Below, piece after piece: positions 17,739 through 26,613 of a stretch of DNA of 64,000 nt (position 1 is the stretch's first letter; every line of letters begins with the position of its first letter). This DNA comes from Clostridium_AD sp050717515 (GTDB taxonomy: Bacteria; Bacillota; Clostridia; Clostridiales; Clostridiaceae). The translations under genes were made by a program, and so were the position numbers. The notes below the pieces were generated by a model. That model was given only the letters and a program-made list of their open reading frames with translations. It had not been told where the DNA came from and did no database searches. The stretch is taken from positions 186,001 through 250,000 of the forward strand of contig NZ_JBOITL010000007.1 of the NCBI RefSeq assembly GCF_050717515.1, given 5' to 3'.

Positions 17739-20264
17739 TTAATCTACATTTCTAATGGAGTCAATTATACTAGTAGAAAGCAATCTTTTAAGAGGTCCAA
17801 TAGATGCCAGTACACATATAGTCATCGACACTAAAAATACCTCTAAAATACTTTTCCAAGGAAAGAACCACTGCACAGCCTTATCAAATTTCAGTGCTTT
17901 ATATAAAAGAATATGAAGAAGAACTCCCATTATACTTCCTAGTATAGTACTAAAAATTCCATATAATAACCCTTCTTTTAGTATCATACTTCTTATTTCA
18001 TCATTCCCCATACCTATTGCTCTAATCATTCCAAATTCTTGTCTGCGGAGTATAATATTCATACTTATTGTGTTTATTATATTTACTATACCTATAATAG
18101 CTATGACTATTACAAAACTATAAAGTACTATAGATATACTTCTTTGAATACTTTTAAAGTAGTCTAACCTTTCCGTATAACTTATCACTTCCCCCTCTAT
18201 TTGTTGCTTTGAATACCCATTAAGTTTATTTTTTATATAATCTTCATCGGCATCTTCTTTTGTATTTATTCTTAACATCCTATATTTATCTTCCTTTATC
18301 CATTCCTTTAAAACTTCTTCTGGAAAAATAACTACAGCATCCATTTGATAATCACTAGTTGGAAAAGGAGCTTTATTTAATAATGAACCTATCTCCACGT
18401 CTTTATTATAATGTTTCCATACATCCTCTTCATGCATGGCAATTTCCATAGTAATCTTGTTTGCTACATTTAAATTTGTGTTTTTTATATTAGATTGATT
18501 TTGAATAAAAATAATTTTATTATTCTTTTTCATGTCTTCTGCATCTATCTTTCCATCTTCTAAATATTTATTCAGCTCTTTTAATTCTTCATCATTAGCT
18601 CCATATATGGCTATTTCATATTCGTAAATGTCACTTTTTATTAATAAATCCTCCCTGCTATTTTCTAACGCCCTTTTTTTAACACTTTCTTTATAGGCTT
18701 CCGTAACTTTATCTCCTGAAAGTTCAACTATTCCTCTAAAATATAGATTTTTTTTAAAAGAATCTACACCTTTCATTTTTGATATTTCATCTATGGTTTT
18801 ACTATCATAACCAATGTTTTTTTCCTTACAATTTAAGGTTAATATATAATCAGAATTTATATATAAGTCAACCATTTTTAAAGGATCAAACCATACAGTA
18901 ATACTTGTTACTGCAATAAATAGTATTATGCTAATACTAAATGATATAACCGTTGCTATAAATCTTTTTTTATTTCTGGTCAAATTGGCATATGCCATGC
19001 TTGTTGTAAACTTACCGAAAATTCTAGGTTTTTTATTTCTTTTTGAATTCTCTAATTGTTCTCCTTGAACTGATGTATTACTTATTGCTTCCATTGGTGA
19101 TATTTTCGAAGCATTTTTAGCTGGAAAATATATAGATATAAATATAGCGATAAAACACACTACCAAAGATACTATAACTCCCCACAAAGGTATTTCAGCT
19201 TTATCATTTAAAATAGATGTCATTCCCAAATTATTACTCTTATAAAACAATGCACTTATTTCATTAACAGATAGAATACCAAGTAAAATACCTAAGGGCA
19301 CCGATATAAGACCTAGTATAATCCCTTCACCAAAGAGTATCTTTTGTATTTGCTTTGCCTCTGCTCCAATAGCTCTTAAAAGACCAAATTCACGCATTCG
19401 TTCTAATACTGAAATACTGTATATATTATAAATTACAGATACAGCAGCGATAAGAATGATTATATTTAAAAATATGAAAATGAAGTTCATTTTTTTAGCT
19501 GATTCCAAAGCATTTATATAACTGTAATTTTCCTTAATAAAAGCACCTTGTATTTCACACATACTATTTAAAGTTTCTTTTACATTATACAAAGCTTTAA
19601 GTGTAAAATGATGGTTATATCTATAAGCATCCTCTGAAAGAGTGTTTTTCACACTGTCTATTGTTAAATATCCTTTAGCCTTTCTTTCCTTCATAGAATC
19701 CATTCTATTTTGTAAAATACCAATTAAAACAAATTCCTTGTCTCCGTTTTTAGCTGCTGGTGACTCTTTCTCATCCTTAAAATTTATATAATTAAATTTA
19801 TAACTAAGTTTTATTTTATCTCCTATTTTAGGTTTTACATTAAACTTATCTAATGCATATTTTTCTAAAGCTATTTCTGAATCTTTGTTTGGATATCTTC
19901 CTTCTTCTAACTTAAAATCCAAAAGTTCTGTATCCACATTATCATAACCATTTAAATCAATTTTGTAATTATCACTACCTACTTCAGCATACCCCATCAT
20001 TATGCTTGTTCCGAATTTATCTATAGATGGCTCACTTTTTAGTGTTTTTATACTTTGAACATTTCCTGCTTCAAAACAAGAACCATGATAATGACCTCCA
20101 CTTTGCATTTTTGCATTTTGTATAGTTTGTCTTTTATAATTTGATATGGTTATACTCATGGTTGTTATTAACATAGCAGAAAGCATTATACTTATTGATA
20201 TAAAAAATGTTCTCTTTTTATTTTTTATCAAACCCCTTGGTATAAGTCCCCAAAAGTTCTTCAT
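17739..20264 (-). CDS. FtsX-type ABC transporter permease (module B)
   Basis: An 841-residue paralog of the permease at 8021, with the same domain order (N-terminal helix, extracytoplasmic domain, FtsX helices with ERMREFGLLRAIGA, second half with RRQEFGMIRAIGMGNDEI) and closely similar ends. The extracytoplasmic domains differ most, suggesting a different ligand. It overlaps its ATPase by one base. It lies upstream of the RiPP operon, so modules A and B bracket the operon; a role in immunity is inferred. Confidence 0.9.
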   Translation of the reverse strand: MKNFWGLIPRGLIKNKKRTFFISISIMLSAMLITTMSITISNYKRQTIQNAKMQSGGHYHGSCFEAGNVQSIKTLKSEPSIDKFGTSIMMGYAEVGSDNYKIDLNGYDNVDTELLDFKLEEGRYPNKDSEIALEKYALDKFNVKPKIGDKIKLSYKFNYINFKDEKESPAAKNGDKEFVLIGILQNRMDSMKERKAKGYLTIDSVKNTLSEDAYRYNHHFTLKALYNVKETLNSMCEIQGAFIKENYSYINALESAKKMNFIFIFLNIIILIAAVSVIYNIYSISVLERMREFGLLRAIGAEAKQIQKILFGEGIILGLISVPLGILLGILSVNEISALFYKSNNLGMTSILNDKAEIPLWGVIVSLVVCFIAIFISIYFPAKNASKISPMEAISNTSVQGEQLENSKRNKKPRIFGKFTTSMAYANLTRNKKRFIATVISFSISIILFIAVTSITVWFDPLKMVDLYINSDYILTLNCKEKNIGYDSKTIDEISKMKGVDSFKKNLYFRGIVELSGDKVTEAYKESVKKRALENSREDLLIKSDIYEYEIAIYGANDEELKELNKYLEDGKIDAEDMKKNNKIIFIQNQSNIKNTNLNVANKITMEIAMHEEDVWKHYNKDVEIGSLLNKAPFPTSDYQMDAVVIFPEEVLKEWIKEDKYRMLRINTKEDADEDYIKNKLNGYSKQQIEGEVISYTERLDYFKSIQRSISIVLYSFVIVIAIIGIVNIINTISMNIILRRQEFGMIRAIGMGNDEIRSMILKEGLLYGIFSTILGSIMGVLLHILLYKALKFDKAVQWFFPWKSILEVFLVSMTICVLASIGPLKRLLSTSIIDSIRNVD

Positions 20265-20944
20265 TATCTCACCCTCGTGTCCTCAATGATTTCTCCATCT
20301 GCAATGGTTATAATTCTATCTGCACAAGCTGCAACCTTAGGGTCGTGGGTAATCATTACAAGCGTTTGGTTGTATTTCTTTATAGACATAGTGAGAAGTT
20401 CTAACACTTCCTTACTATTTTTACTATCTAAGTTTCCAGTAGGCTCGTCAGCAAATATAATTGAAGGTTTAGTAGATAGTGCTCTTGCTATAGATACCCT
20501 TTGCTGCTGTCCCCCTGATATTTCTCCAGGTAAGTGAGTTTTTCTATTTTTTATATCTAAAATTTCCATAAGTTCATTTATGTAATCCTTATCCACCTTT
20601 TTTCCATCCATTAAAATTGGAAGTTTAATGTTTTCTTCAACGGATAATATGGGAATTAAATTAAAAAACTGAAATATAAATCCTATGTTTCTTCTTCTAA
20701 ATCTAGATAACTCTTTTTCACTCATAGAATAAATATCAGAGCCATTAATATATACATGCCCTGCGGAAGGTTTATCAAGACCAGCTAAAAGATGTAGCAG
20801 TGTACTTTTTCCCGAACCACTCGGCCCTACTATTGCAGTAAATTCACCTTTTTCGAAAACTAAATCTGTAGATTTCAGAGCTTTAACAGATGCTTCACCT
20901 GTGCCGTAGGTTTTTGTTAGATAATCTGTTTTTAGTAATTCCAT
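20264..20944 (-). CDS. ABC transporter ATP-binding protein (module B)
   Basis: A 226-residue ATPase with all motifs of the module A copy (Walker A, Q-loop, ISGGQ, Walker B). The protein differs by a single residue (V29F-I30F region: LVF for LVI). Near-identity extends through the leader on one side and into the first codons of the permease on the other, which points to recent duplication or gene conversion. Confidence 0.95.
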   Translation of the reverse strand: MELLKTDYLTKTYGTGEASVKALKSTDLVFEKGEFTAIVGPSGSGKSTLLHLLAGLDKPSAGHVYINGSDIYSMSEKELSRFRRRNIGFIFQFFNLIPILSVEENIKLPILMDGKKVDKDYINELMEILDIKNRKTHLPGEISGGQQQRVSIARALSTKPSIIFADEPTGNLDSKNSKEVLELLTMSIKKYNQTLVMITHDPKVAACADRIITIADGEIIEDTRVR

Positions 20945-20997
20945 AATACGTTACCCCCATAAATTATTATAAACCATCAATTATTTCAATGCACCGG

Positions 20998-21255
20998 TAG
21001 TTACAAACTCCATTATTATTGCAGAAGAATTGCGAAAAAAGGATAATATATCTACAATTTTTTTAGGTGGAGAAATGGATAACAAAGGAAACTATCGGAT
21101 TGTTTCCAACAGAGAAAATCGGATTTGAATCCATAGTCAGTATTTGCCCTGCAAACAGATTAAATACTCTTATTACCGATTGGGATGCATCGGAAGAAGA
21201 CTTATCAGCTTTTGAAGAACAAGAAATCAATATTATAATAGTAGAAAAAGAATAG
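20998..21255 (+). pseudogene. Relic of a DeoR-family transcriptional regulator
   Basis: Two pieces of the DeoR sensor domain are readable in different frames: first VVTNSIIIAEELRKK...FLGGEM (from 20998), then GLFPTEKIGFESIVSICP...NTLITDWDASEEDL to the stop at 21255. The middle of the domain and the whole DNA-binding part are missing. The second piece alone forms a 62-codon frame without a credible SD. A non-functional remnant on the strand opposite to its neighbours. Confidence 0.75.
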
Positions 21256-21259
21256 ATTA

Positions 21260-21287
21260 CAGGGCGGCATTTTCGCCCTGTTGCTTT
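21260..21287 (+). terminator. Terminator of the lost DeoR-type gene
   Basis: CAGGGCG and CGCCCTG form a 7-bp stem (21260-21280) followed by TTGCTTTT, directly after the relic's stop. The remaining 175 bases before 21464 hold nothing recognisable. Confidence 0.6.
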
Positions 21288-21463
21288 TATAAATTAACAC
21301 TCAATTTGCTATACAATTTTATTTATATTTGTAAAGTACGCGAAGAAAGTTAATATTTGGAACTCTGAACGCTTAAGTGCAATTATGAACAAAATAGATG
21401 CGATAACTGTGGCTCACGCCTTAACATAATCAACTAGAATTAGGTGGGTTTCTATAACTGTTA

Positions 21464-23992
21464 TTACTCTCCACCCTTTATAGATTCAACAATACTTGAA
21501 GAAAATACTCTTCGTGATGCATTTATTGATGAAAGTAAACAAATAACTATAGTTACTAAAAATAGTGCTATTATAGTAACTATAGGGAAACGCCATGTCA
21601 TCCCTTGTGTAAGCGATTTTCTTGTAAGTACAAAGAATATAAAGGATAATACTGTTCCAAATGCTGTTCCCCAAAATCCAGAGGCAACCCCATAAAATAT
21701 TCCTTCTGCTCTTATCATTTTTTTTACTTCATCATTTCCAAAGCCTATGGCTCTAAGCATACCTATTTCTTTTTTTCTTAATAGTACATTCATACTCATA
21801 ATATTAAGCAAATTAACAATGCTAACTATAGCTACTACAACTACAAAACTATACATTATCAAGGACACTTGCAAATTATCCTTTTTAGCTTTTTCCAATG
21901 CTTCTTTATATGATACTAATGTAGCACCACGATGTTTGCTTAATTTATACTTTAAAGTTTTTTCCACTTCATCATAATTTCCATTTTTGCTTAAATTAAT
22001 TTTTATATTTTGATAACCTTTAATATTAAGATATTTCTCAGCAACTTTGTCACTCATAATCACTACATTTCCAATTTTCATATCAGGAGCTGCATAATCT
22101 TGATTTAATAATGCTCTAATAATAAAGGTTTCATTACGCATATTCACAAAATTTCCTTTTGAATCATAATAAGGATAATCTAATACTATACTATCTCCTA
22201 AGTTTAATTTAGTATTATTATTATAATTTAAATTCTGTGCTAAAATAATTTCTGGCTTTTCATTCATATCATTTATATCTATTTTGCCCTTAACTATATG
22301 TTTTTTCATAGTCTTTAAATTTTCTGATGTATATCCAAATGCAGTTGCATTAAAACTATAAATTTTTTGTTGGAAATTATTTTTCGCTTCAGGAGATTTT
22401 TTACTTTCTCTTTCAATATACTTCATACCTTCATTGGTGATTTTTTCGCGTTCAACTTCAATAGTTGTTTTCAACTCATTTGATTTATTCACCTTATCTA
22501 TACCGTTTATATTTTTAATATCTTCTAAGTCTTTATCTGATATGGAATAATTCTGTTGACTATTGGTTGTAGATATTAAAAAATCTCCTCCCATTTTAGT
22601 TTTAATACTATTTAAAGGGTCTGAACAATTTATTAAATAATTTATAATCATAAACATTATTATACTTATACTTAGTGAAACCAGAGTAGTTATAAATCTT
22701 TTTTTATTTCTATTTAGATTTAGGTACGCCATATCTTCTGCAAATCCAAAGTTCTTACTTATTATATTTTTCACTTGTGAATTTTTCTTTATGTTTTTAC
22801 CTTTTAATTGTAAATTATTATTTGAGTTAATAGCTTCCATTGGAGATATTTTAGATGCTTTTTTTGCTGGAGAATAAACACCAATTACTATAGTTAAAAA
22901 TCCGACTATAAAAGAGGCTATAACTCCATTTTTAGGAATATCCATTATCGCACTAAAATCCTTATATCCAGACATAAGAATTATAATACCTTTAACTACA
23001 AAGCTTCCAATAATAATTCCCAGGGGTATAAATATACATCCCAGAATTAATCCTTCACCCAGCACCAAGATCTTAATTTTTGATGGTGAGGCACCTATTG
23101 CTCTTAACATACCAAACTCTCTAATTCTTTCTGTAACTGACATATTAAATATGTTGTAAATTATTACGCTAGCTACAATACTTATTATTATATATAAAAC
23201 TATACTTATAAAATCAACAGTCTTAAATATTTGCAATGTAAATATTTTGCTAGAATTCCTCTTGAAAAATATTTTTTCATAGTCATCAGTTGCTTCCAAC
23301 AATTGTATACCCTTTTCTATAGGATTGTTTGAATTTGTAATTAAATACCCACCATATTGAATATATTTTGATGGTAATACACCTTCAACATAATTTTTGG
23401 TCACATATGCAATTGCTTTATTTTTTTGGCCATTTTTATTAAATTTATATTCAAAAGTCCCTACTAATATAAACTCATCTTCATTCTTTATTTCATCTGG
23501 TTTTCCTTGAGTGTTTATATATTGTATACTTGAAGTTAATTTAATTTTATCCCCTATATTATATTTTTTAGGCATATTATTTAATATCCATTCTTCCATT
23601 GCAATTTCATTATTATTTTTAGGATATCTACCTTTCGACAACTTAAAATTAAGAAATTCTGCTATATTATTGTCATAACCATTTATTTCTAAAATATATT
23701 TAGTATTTGGTAATTTATAATTTCCTAAACAAGCAAAAATCGATGTTTTATTTACAACCGAATCTTTACTTAATTTTTCTAAGTTTTTTTTCTGTGATGT
23801 GAAAAATGATGCATCATATATACCACCATCATCGTCTACCATACGTTTATAAGAAGAAGTTTTCAAAATATCAAGCATTATGCTTAAAGAAATAATCAAG
23901 GAAATTGATAATATTATACCTACTGCTATAAAAAAGACTCTCTTCTTATTTTTCATTAAATTACGTGGTATAAGACTCCAAAAGTTCTTCAT
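21464..23992 (-). CDS. FtsX-type ABC transporter permease (module C)
   Basis: An 842-residue permease with the same layout as modules A and B (ERIREFGMLRAIGASPSKI, KKASKISPMEAINSN, final LLRKKEIGMLRAIGFGNDEV) but much more diverged. The frame is intact from ATG to stop. Its cognate ATPase next door is broken, so it is either an orphan or uses the ATPase of module A or B. It starts at the one-base overlap typical of this family. Confidence 0.85.
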   Translation of the reverse strand: MKNFWSLIPRNLMKNKKRVFFIAVGIILSISLIISLSIMLDILKTSSYKRMVDDDGGIYDASFFTSQKKNLEKLSKDSVVNKTSIFACLGNYKLPNTKYILEINGYDNNIAEFLNFKLSKGRYPKNNNEIAMEEWILNNMPKKYNIGDKIKLTSSIQYINTQGKPDEIKNEDEFILVGTFEYKFNKNGQKNKAIAYVTKNYVEGVLPSKYIQYGGYLITNSNNPIEKGIQLLEATDDYEKIFFKRNSSKIFTLQIFKTVDFISIVLYIIISIVASVIIYNIFNMSVTERIREFGMLRAIGASPSKIKILVLGEGLILGCIFIPLGIIIGSFVVKGIIILMSGYKDFSAIMDIPKNGVIASFIVGFLTIVIGVYSPAKKASKISPMEAINSNNNLQLKGKNIKKNSQVKNIISKNFGFAEDMAYLNLNRNKKRFITTLVSLSISIIMFMIINYLINCSDPLNSIKTKMGGDFLISTTNSQQNYSISDKDLEDIKNINGIDKVNKSNELKTTIEVEREKITNEGMKYIERESKKSPEAKNNFQQKIYSFNATAFGYTSENLKTMKKHIVKGKIDINDMNEKPEIILAQNLNYNNNTKLNLGDSIVLDYPYYDSKGNFVNMRNETFIIRALLNQDYAAPDMKIGNVVIMSDKVAEKYLNIKGYQNIKINLSKNGNYDEVEKTLKYKLSKHRGATLVSYKEALEKAKKDNLQVSLIMYSFVVVVAIVSIVNLLNIMSMNVLLRKKEIGMLRAIGFGNDEVKKMIRAEGIFYGVASGFWGTAFGTVLSFIFFVLTRKSLTQGMTWRFPIVTIIALFLVTIVICLLSSINASRRVFSSSIVESIKGGE

Positions 23993-24423
23993 TATATCAC
24001 CCTCGTGTCCTCAATGATTTCTCCATCTGATATAGTTATAATTCTATCTGCACATGCTGCAACCTTAGGATCGTGGGTAATCATAACAAGAGTTTGATTG
24101 AATTTTTTTATAGACATGGTAAGAAGTTCTAAAACTTCCTTACTATTTTTGCTATCTAAGTTTCCAGTAGGCTCGTCAGCAAATATGATAGAAGGTTTAT
24201 TAGATAGTGCTCTTGCTATAGACACTCTCTGCTGATGCCCTGCGGAAGGTTTATCAAGTCCAGCTAATAGATGTAAAAGTGTGATTTTCCCTGAACCACT
24301 TGGTTCTACTATTGCAGTAAATTCACCTTTTTCAATAACTAAATCTGTAGATTTTAGCGCTTTGACAGATGCCTCACCTGTGCCGTAGGTTTTGGTTAGA
24401 TAATATGTTTTTAGTAATTCCAT
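23992..24423 (-). pseudogene. ABC ATPase of module C with internal in-frame deletion
   Basis: The 143-residue product equals the 226-residue paralogs minus residues 64-146: SAGH is joined directly to QQRVSI. This removes the Q-loop and the ISGGQ signature. Walker A is also damaged, EPSGSGKI instead of GPSGSGKS. Reading frame, start and stop survive, but ATP hydrolysis should be impossible. Confidence 0.88.
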
Positions 24424-24442
24424 AATACGTTACCCCCATCAA

Positions 24443-24543
24443 TTATTTCAATGCACAACCTTCAGCTACTTCACAATCTATGCACTCTTGTTTACTCTGC
24501 ATTTCTAATGACAAAGTCTTAAATGCTCTTAATTTATCTGTAT
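24443..24543 (-). pseudogene. Fragment of a second radical SAM maturase gene
   Basis: About 100 bp nearly match 13190-13290 inside the RiPP maturase (SPASM region, about residues 312-345), with roughly nine substitutions by eye. Shared text includes CACAACCTTCAGCTACTTCA and CATTTCTAATGACAA. No longer frame survives. It is joined directly to the duplicated operon upstream region. Confidence 0.85.
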
Positions 24544-24544
24544 T

Positions 24545-24856
24545 AATCCAGATTTATAGAATATTTTCGCTTATAATTTTCTATATTTGGAAAAATTGCT
24601 TGTTCTCCTAAAATTAAATGTATTTTTTTTGTTTAAATGTTAAATATTATATATTATATATTCAGTTTAAGTTATGTTATTAAATAAAGCAACTTCTTTT
24701 ATATTTTTTTGTTTCTTTTTATATTAAATATTCTTATCTTTTATATACATACTGTAATATATAGTATTTTCTAGCGATTAAGACTTTACAATTAAAGATA
24801 TATGAATATCTTTTTTTATTCAATATTTTTAAAATTTGTATGTAAAAATCATAAAC
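24545..24856. repeat. Upstream region of the RiPP operon, copy 2
   Basis: A diverged copy of 16952-17252 in the same orientation. In copy 1 this segment lies in front of the exporter gene; here the exporter, protease and most of the maturase are missing and the segment abuts the maturase fragment. Confidence 0.85.
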
Positions 24857-25214
24857 TACAAATCATTTATGTAACAATTAAAATTTTTTTTGTATTTTTT
24901 AAGTGCTGTCTCTGAACATATTGATATAAACTAACATACTTGGGTACTATGATAAGCATTATAGGGGCTTTAGTTGTATCAGTGATTCCACATGTGCTAC
25001 TGCCACTCATTTGAAAAATGGGCTTGTCTAAGTCCCCAAAATCAAAGAATCAGCAAGTGTTTCTTTGTAATTTGAAGCTTTTCATATAAATTCATTTTAT
25101 TATAATTTAATAACCATTTAAAAGCACAAAAAAACACTGAAAATTAATTCAGTGCATTTATAAGAATTTCTACTTAAACTTTGCTTATTTGTAAATCTGT
25201 CCTCTATTTCCAAC

Positions 25215-25345
25215 TTAGATTATAATAATTATAAGTTCTTTATCCTTTTTCTCGAATAAAACTCTATAATCTCCAACTCGTAATACTTTGGTTGGTTCAT
25301 CTTCATCTATATCTAACCATTTAAGCTTAAAATTTAATTCTTATT
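25215..25345 (-). pseudogene. RelE/ParE-type toxin relic
   Basis: About 42 codons bounded by stops read KLKWLDIDEDEPTKVLRVGD then YRVLFEKKDKELIIII, the C-terminal half of a RelE/ParE toxin (LRVGDYRVLF is the conserved core). The N-terminal half and any antitoxin gene are absent. Confidence 0.65.
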
Positions 25346-25461
25346 TCTATTATTTTGCTAACTTTCGTAAAAGAAAGACCTATTCTTATAGCTTTCAATA
25401 ATACTATTATATATGCTATAAATCATTAATTATGTAACCCTTCACTTTTTTATTTTATTAT

Positions 25462-25504
25462 AACCAAAAAGGTTATCGAATATTATCCGATAGCCTTTTT
25501 GGTT
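25462..25504 (-). terminator. Terminator of the M23 pair (GCTATC hairpin, copy 2)
   Basis: Long stem with arms AACCAAAAAGGTTATCG and CGATAGCCTTTTTGGTT, one mismatch, beginning 23 nt past the M23 gene stop. The inner part matches the GCTATC hairpin family at 7888, 27950 and 36516. Confidence 0.75.
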
Positions 25505-25526
25505 ACACCACTTTGCTTTTTACTCT

Positions 25527-26600
25527 TTATTCAGCATGTACCATAGTATATTCTTCTGTAATAATCTCAATTGGATTTCCATTAGTATAGATATTAGTGA
25601 AGAAGCAAGGGAAACTTCTAGCTTCTGCATTAAACCCATTTGTTAATTCAAAATGCAGGTGGGGACAATTTGATAAACCTGTATCACCTACTAAACCAAT
25701 TATTTGACCTTGTTTCACTCTTTCTCCAACTTTTAGATTTATACTATGATATTGTAAATGATCAACTTGAGAGTACTCTCCTCTATCATGCTGAATACTT
25801 ACCACATTACCTGTGATTATTGGCCAGTAGCCATGAATAGATTCTAATTTTTCTCCTTCTTTCTTGCTTATTCCTATGGTATTTACATTCATGTCCTCAT
25901 AAACTTGCACTACTAATCCATCTGCAATAGCATATACTTTTTCTCCATAGCAAGGATATTCTTCTGGTTTCATATCCTTATTAATGGGCGTCATATCATT
26001 TCTGTCTAGTTTGGCTAAATCAAAGGCAAATTCATCACTGTTTCTTTGTCGATGAGCCATGATACAGTCAAAATTTCCGTTGACTTGCCATGATCCCTTA
26101 ACTGGGAAAATATATCTATTTTTATTCTCATATTTTAAAAGAGTGATATTCTTACTTTCTTTATACTCAGTACCCGCTTGTGTATATTTGACCTGAACTA
26201 TAAGTTCATCTAATAATTCATTATATACAATATGAAAGTACTCATTTCTTAATCCAATTTCTTTACCAGGCTCTAATCTTGTACTTTCAACTAAGGAGTT
26301 GTAATCCCATAATTTTTTGACCCCTATTAATGCTCCTATTTGACTTTCTGAAATATGAATGTTTTTATTCCACTCTGGTATCCAGAACTTTAATGCCTCA
26401 TAAGAGTATACATATTCCTTTATAACCTGTCCATTTTTCTTCACTGTAAAAGAAATGTCTTGTATTTCTATCACAGCATCTGTTGTATTCTTAATCCTTA
26501 AAGCTCTCAACATAAAATCAGAAAAATATGTATTATCATAGGAATCAGATGTTGTTATTATATAATCCTTTGGTAAAATTGTAATTTCTATTTTTATCAT
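25527..26600 (-). CDS. M23-family (LytM-type) metallopeptidase, paralog 1
   Basis: About 357 residues. The N-terminal half is a beta-rich domain without a database name I recognise. The C-terminal half is an M23 peptidase: the first zinc region lies in AHRQRNSDEFAFDLA, later KQGQIIGLVGDTGLS and the HxH motif in CPHLHFEL. No signal peptide or lipobox is visible, unusual for a wall hydrolase. ATG 26600 matches the paralog's start but GAGAGG abuts it directly; an upstream TTG at 26630 would overlap the previous gene by 17 nt. It ends in YTMVHAE, as its paralog ends in NIIVHAE. Confidence 0.8.
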   Translation of the reverse strand: MIKIEITILPKDYIITTSDSYDNTYFSDFMLRALRIKNTTDAVIEIQDISFTVKKNGQVIKEYVYSYEALKFWIPEWNKNIHISESQIGALIGVKKLWDYNSLVESTRLEPGKEIGLRNEYFHIVYNELLDELIVQVKYTQAGTEYKESKNITLLKYENKNRYIFPVKGSWQVNGNFDCIMAHRQRNSDEFAFDLAKLDRNDMTPINKDMKPEEYPCYGEKVYAIADGLVVQVYEDMNVNTIGISKKEGEKLESIHGYWPIITGNVVSIQHDRGEYSQVDHLQYHSINLKVGERVKQGQIIGLVGDTGLSNCPHLHFELTNGFNAEARSFPCFFTNIYTNGNPIEIITEEYTMVHAE

Positions 26601-26613
26601 CCTCTCTTTTCTT

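Larger units (their letters stand above)
24857..25526. other. Gene-poor stretch with relics and hairpins
   Basis: Holds no complete gene. A short plus-strand hydrophobic frame (MISIIGALVVSVIPHVLL, about 24950) has no SD and looks like a remnant. A minus-strand hairpin with A/T run is at 25128-25154 (arms CACTGA and TCAGTG). The RelE-like relic and another hairpin are listed separately. Confidence 0.5.

Noticed and set aside
21067..21255. The 62-codon frame as a functional small protein
   Set aside because: It is the C-terminal end of a DeoR sensor domain with the rest of the gene in another frame or missing.
24857..25214. Short hydrophobic frame near 24950 as a small membrane protein or toxin
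   Set aside because: No SD, only about 21 codons, and surrounded by relics.
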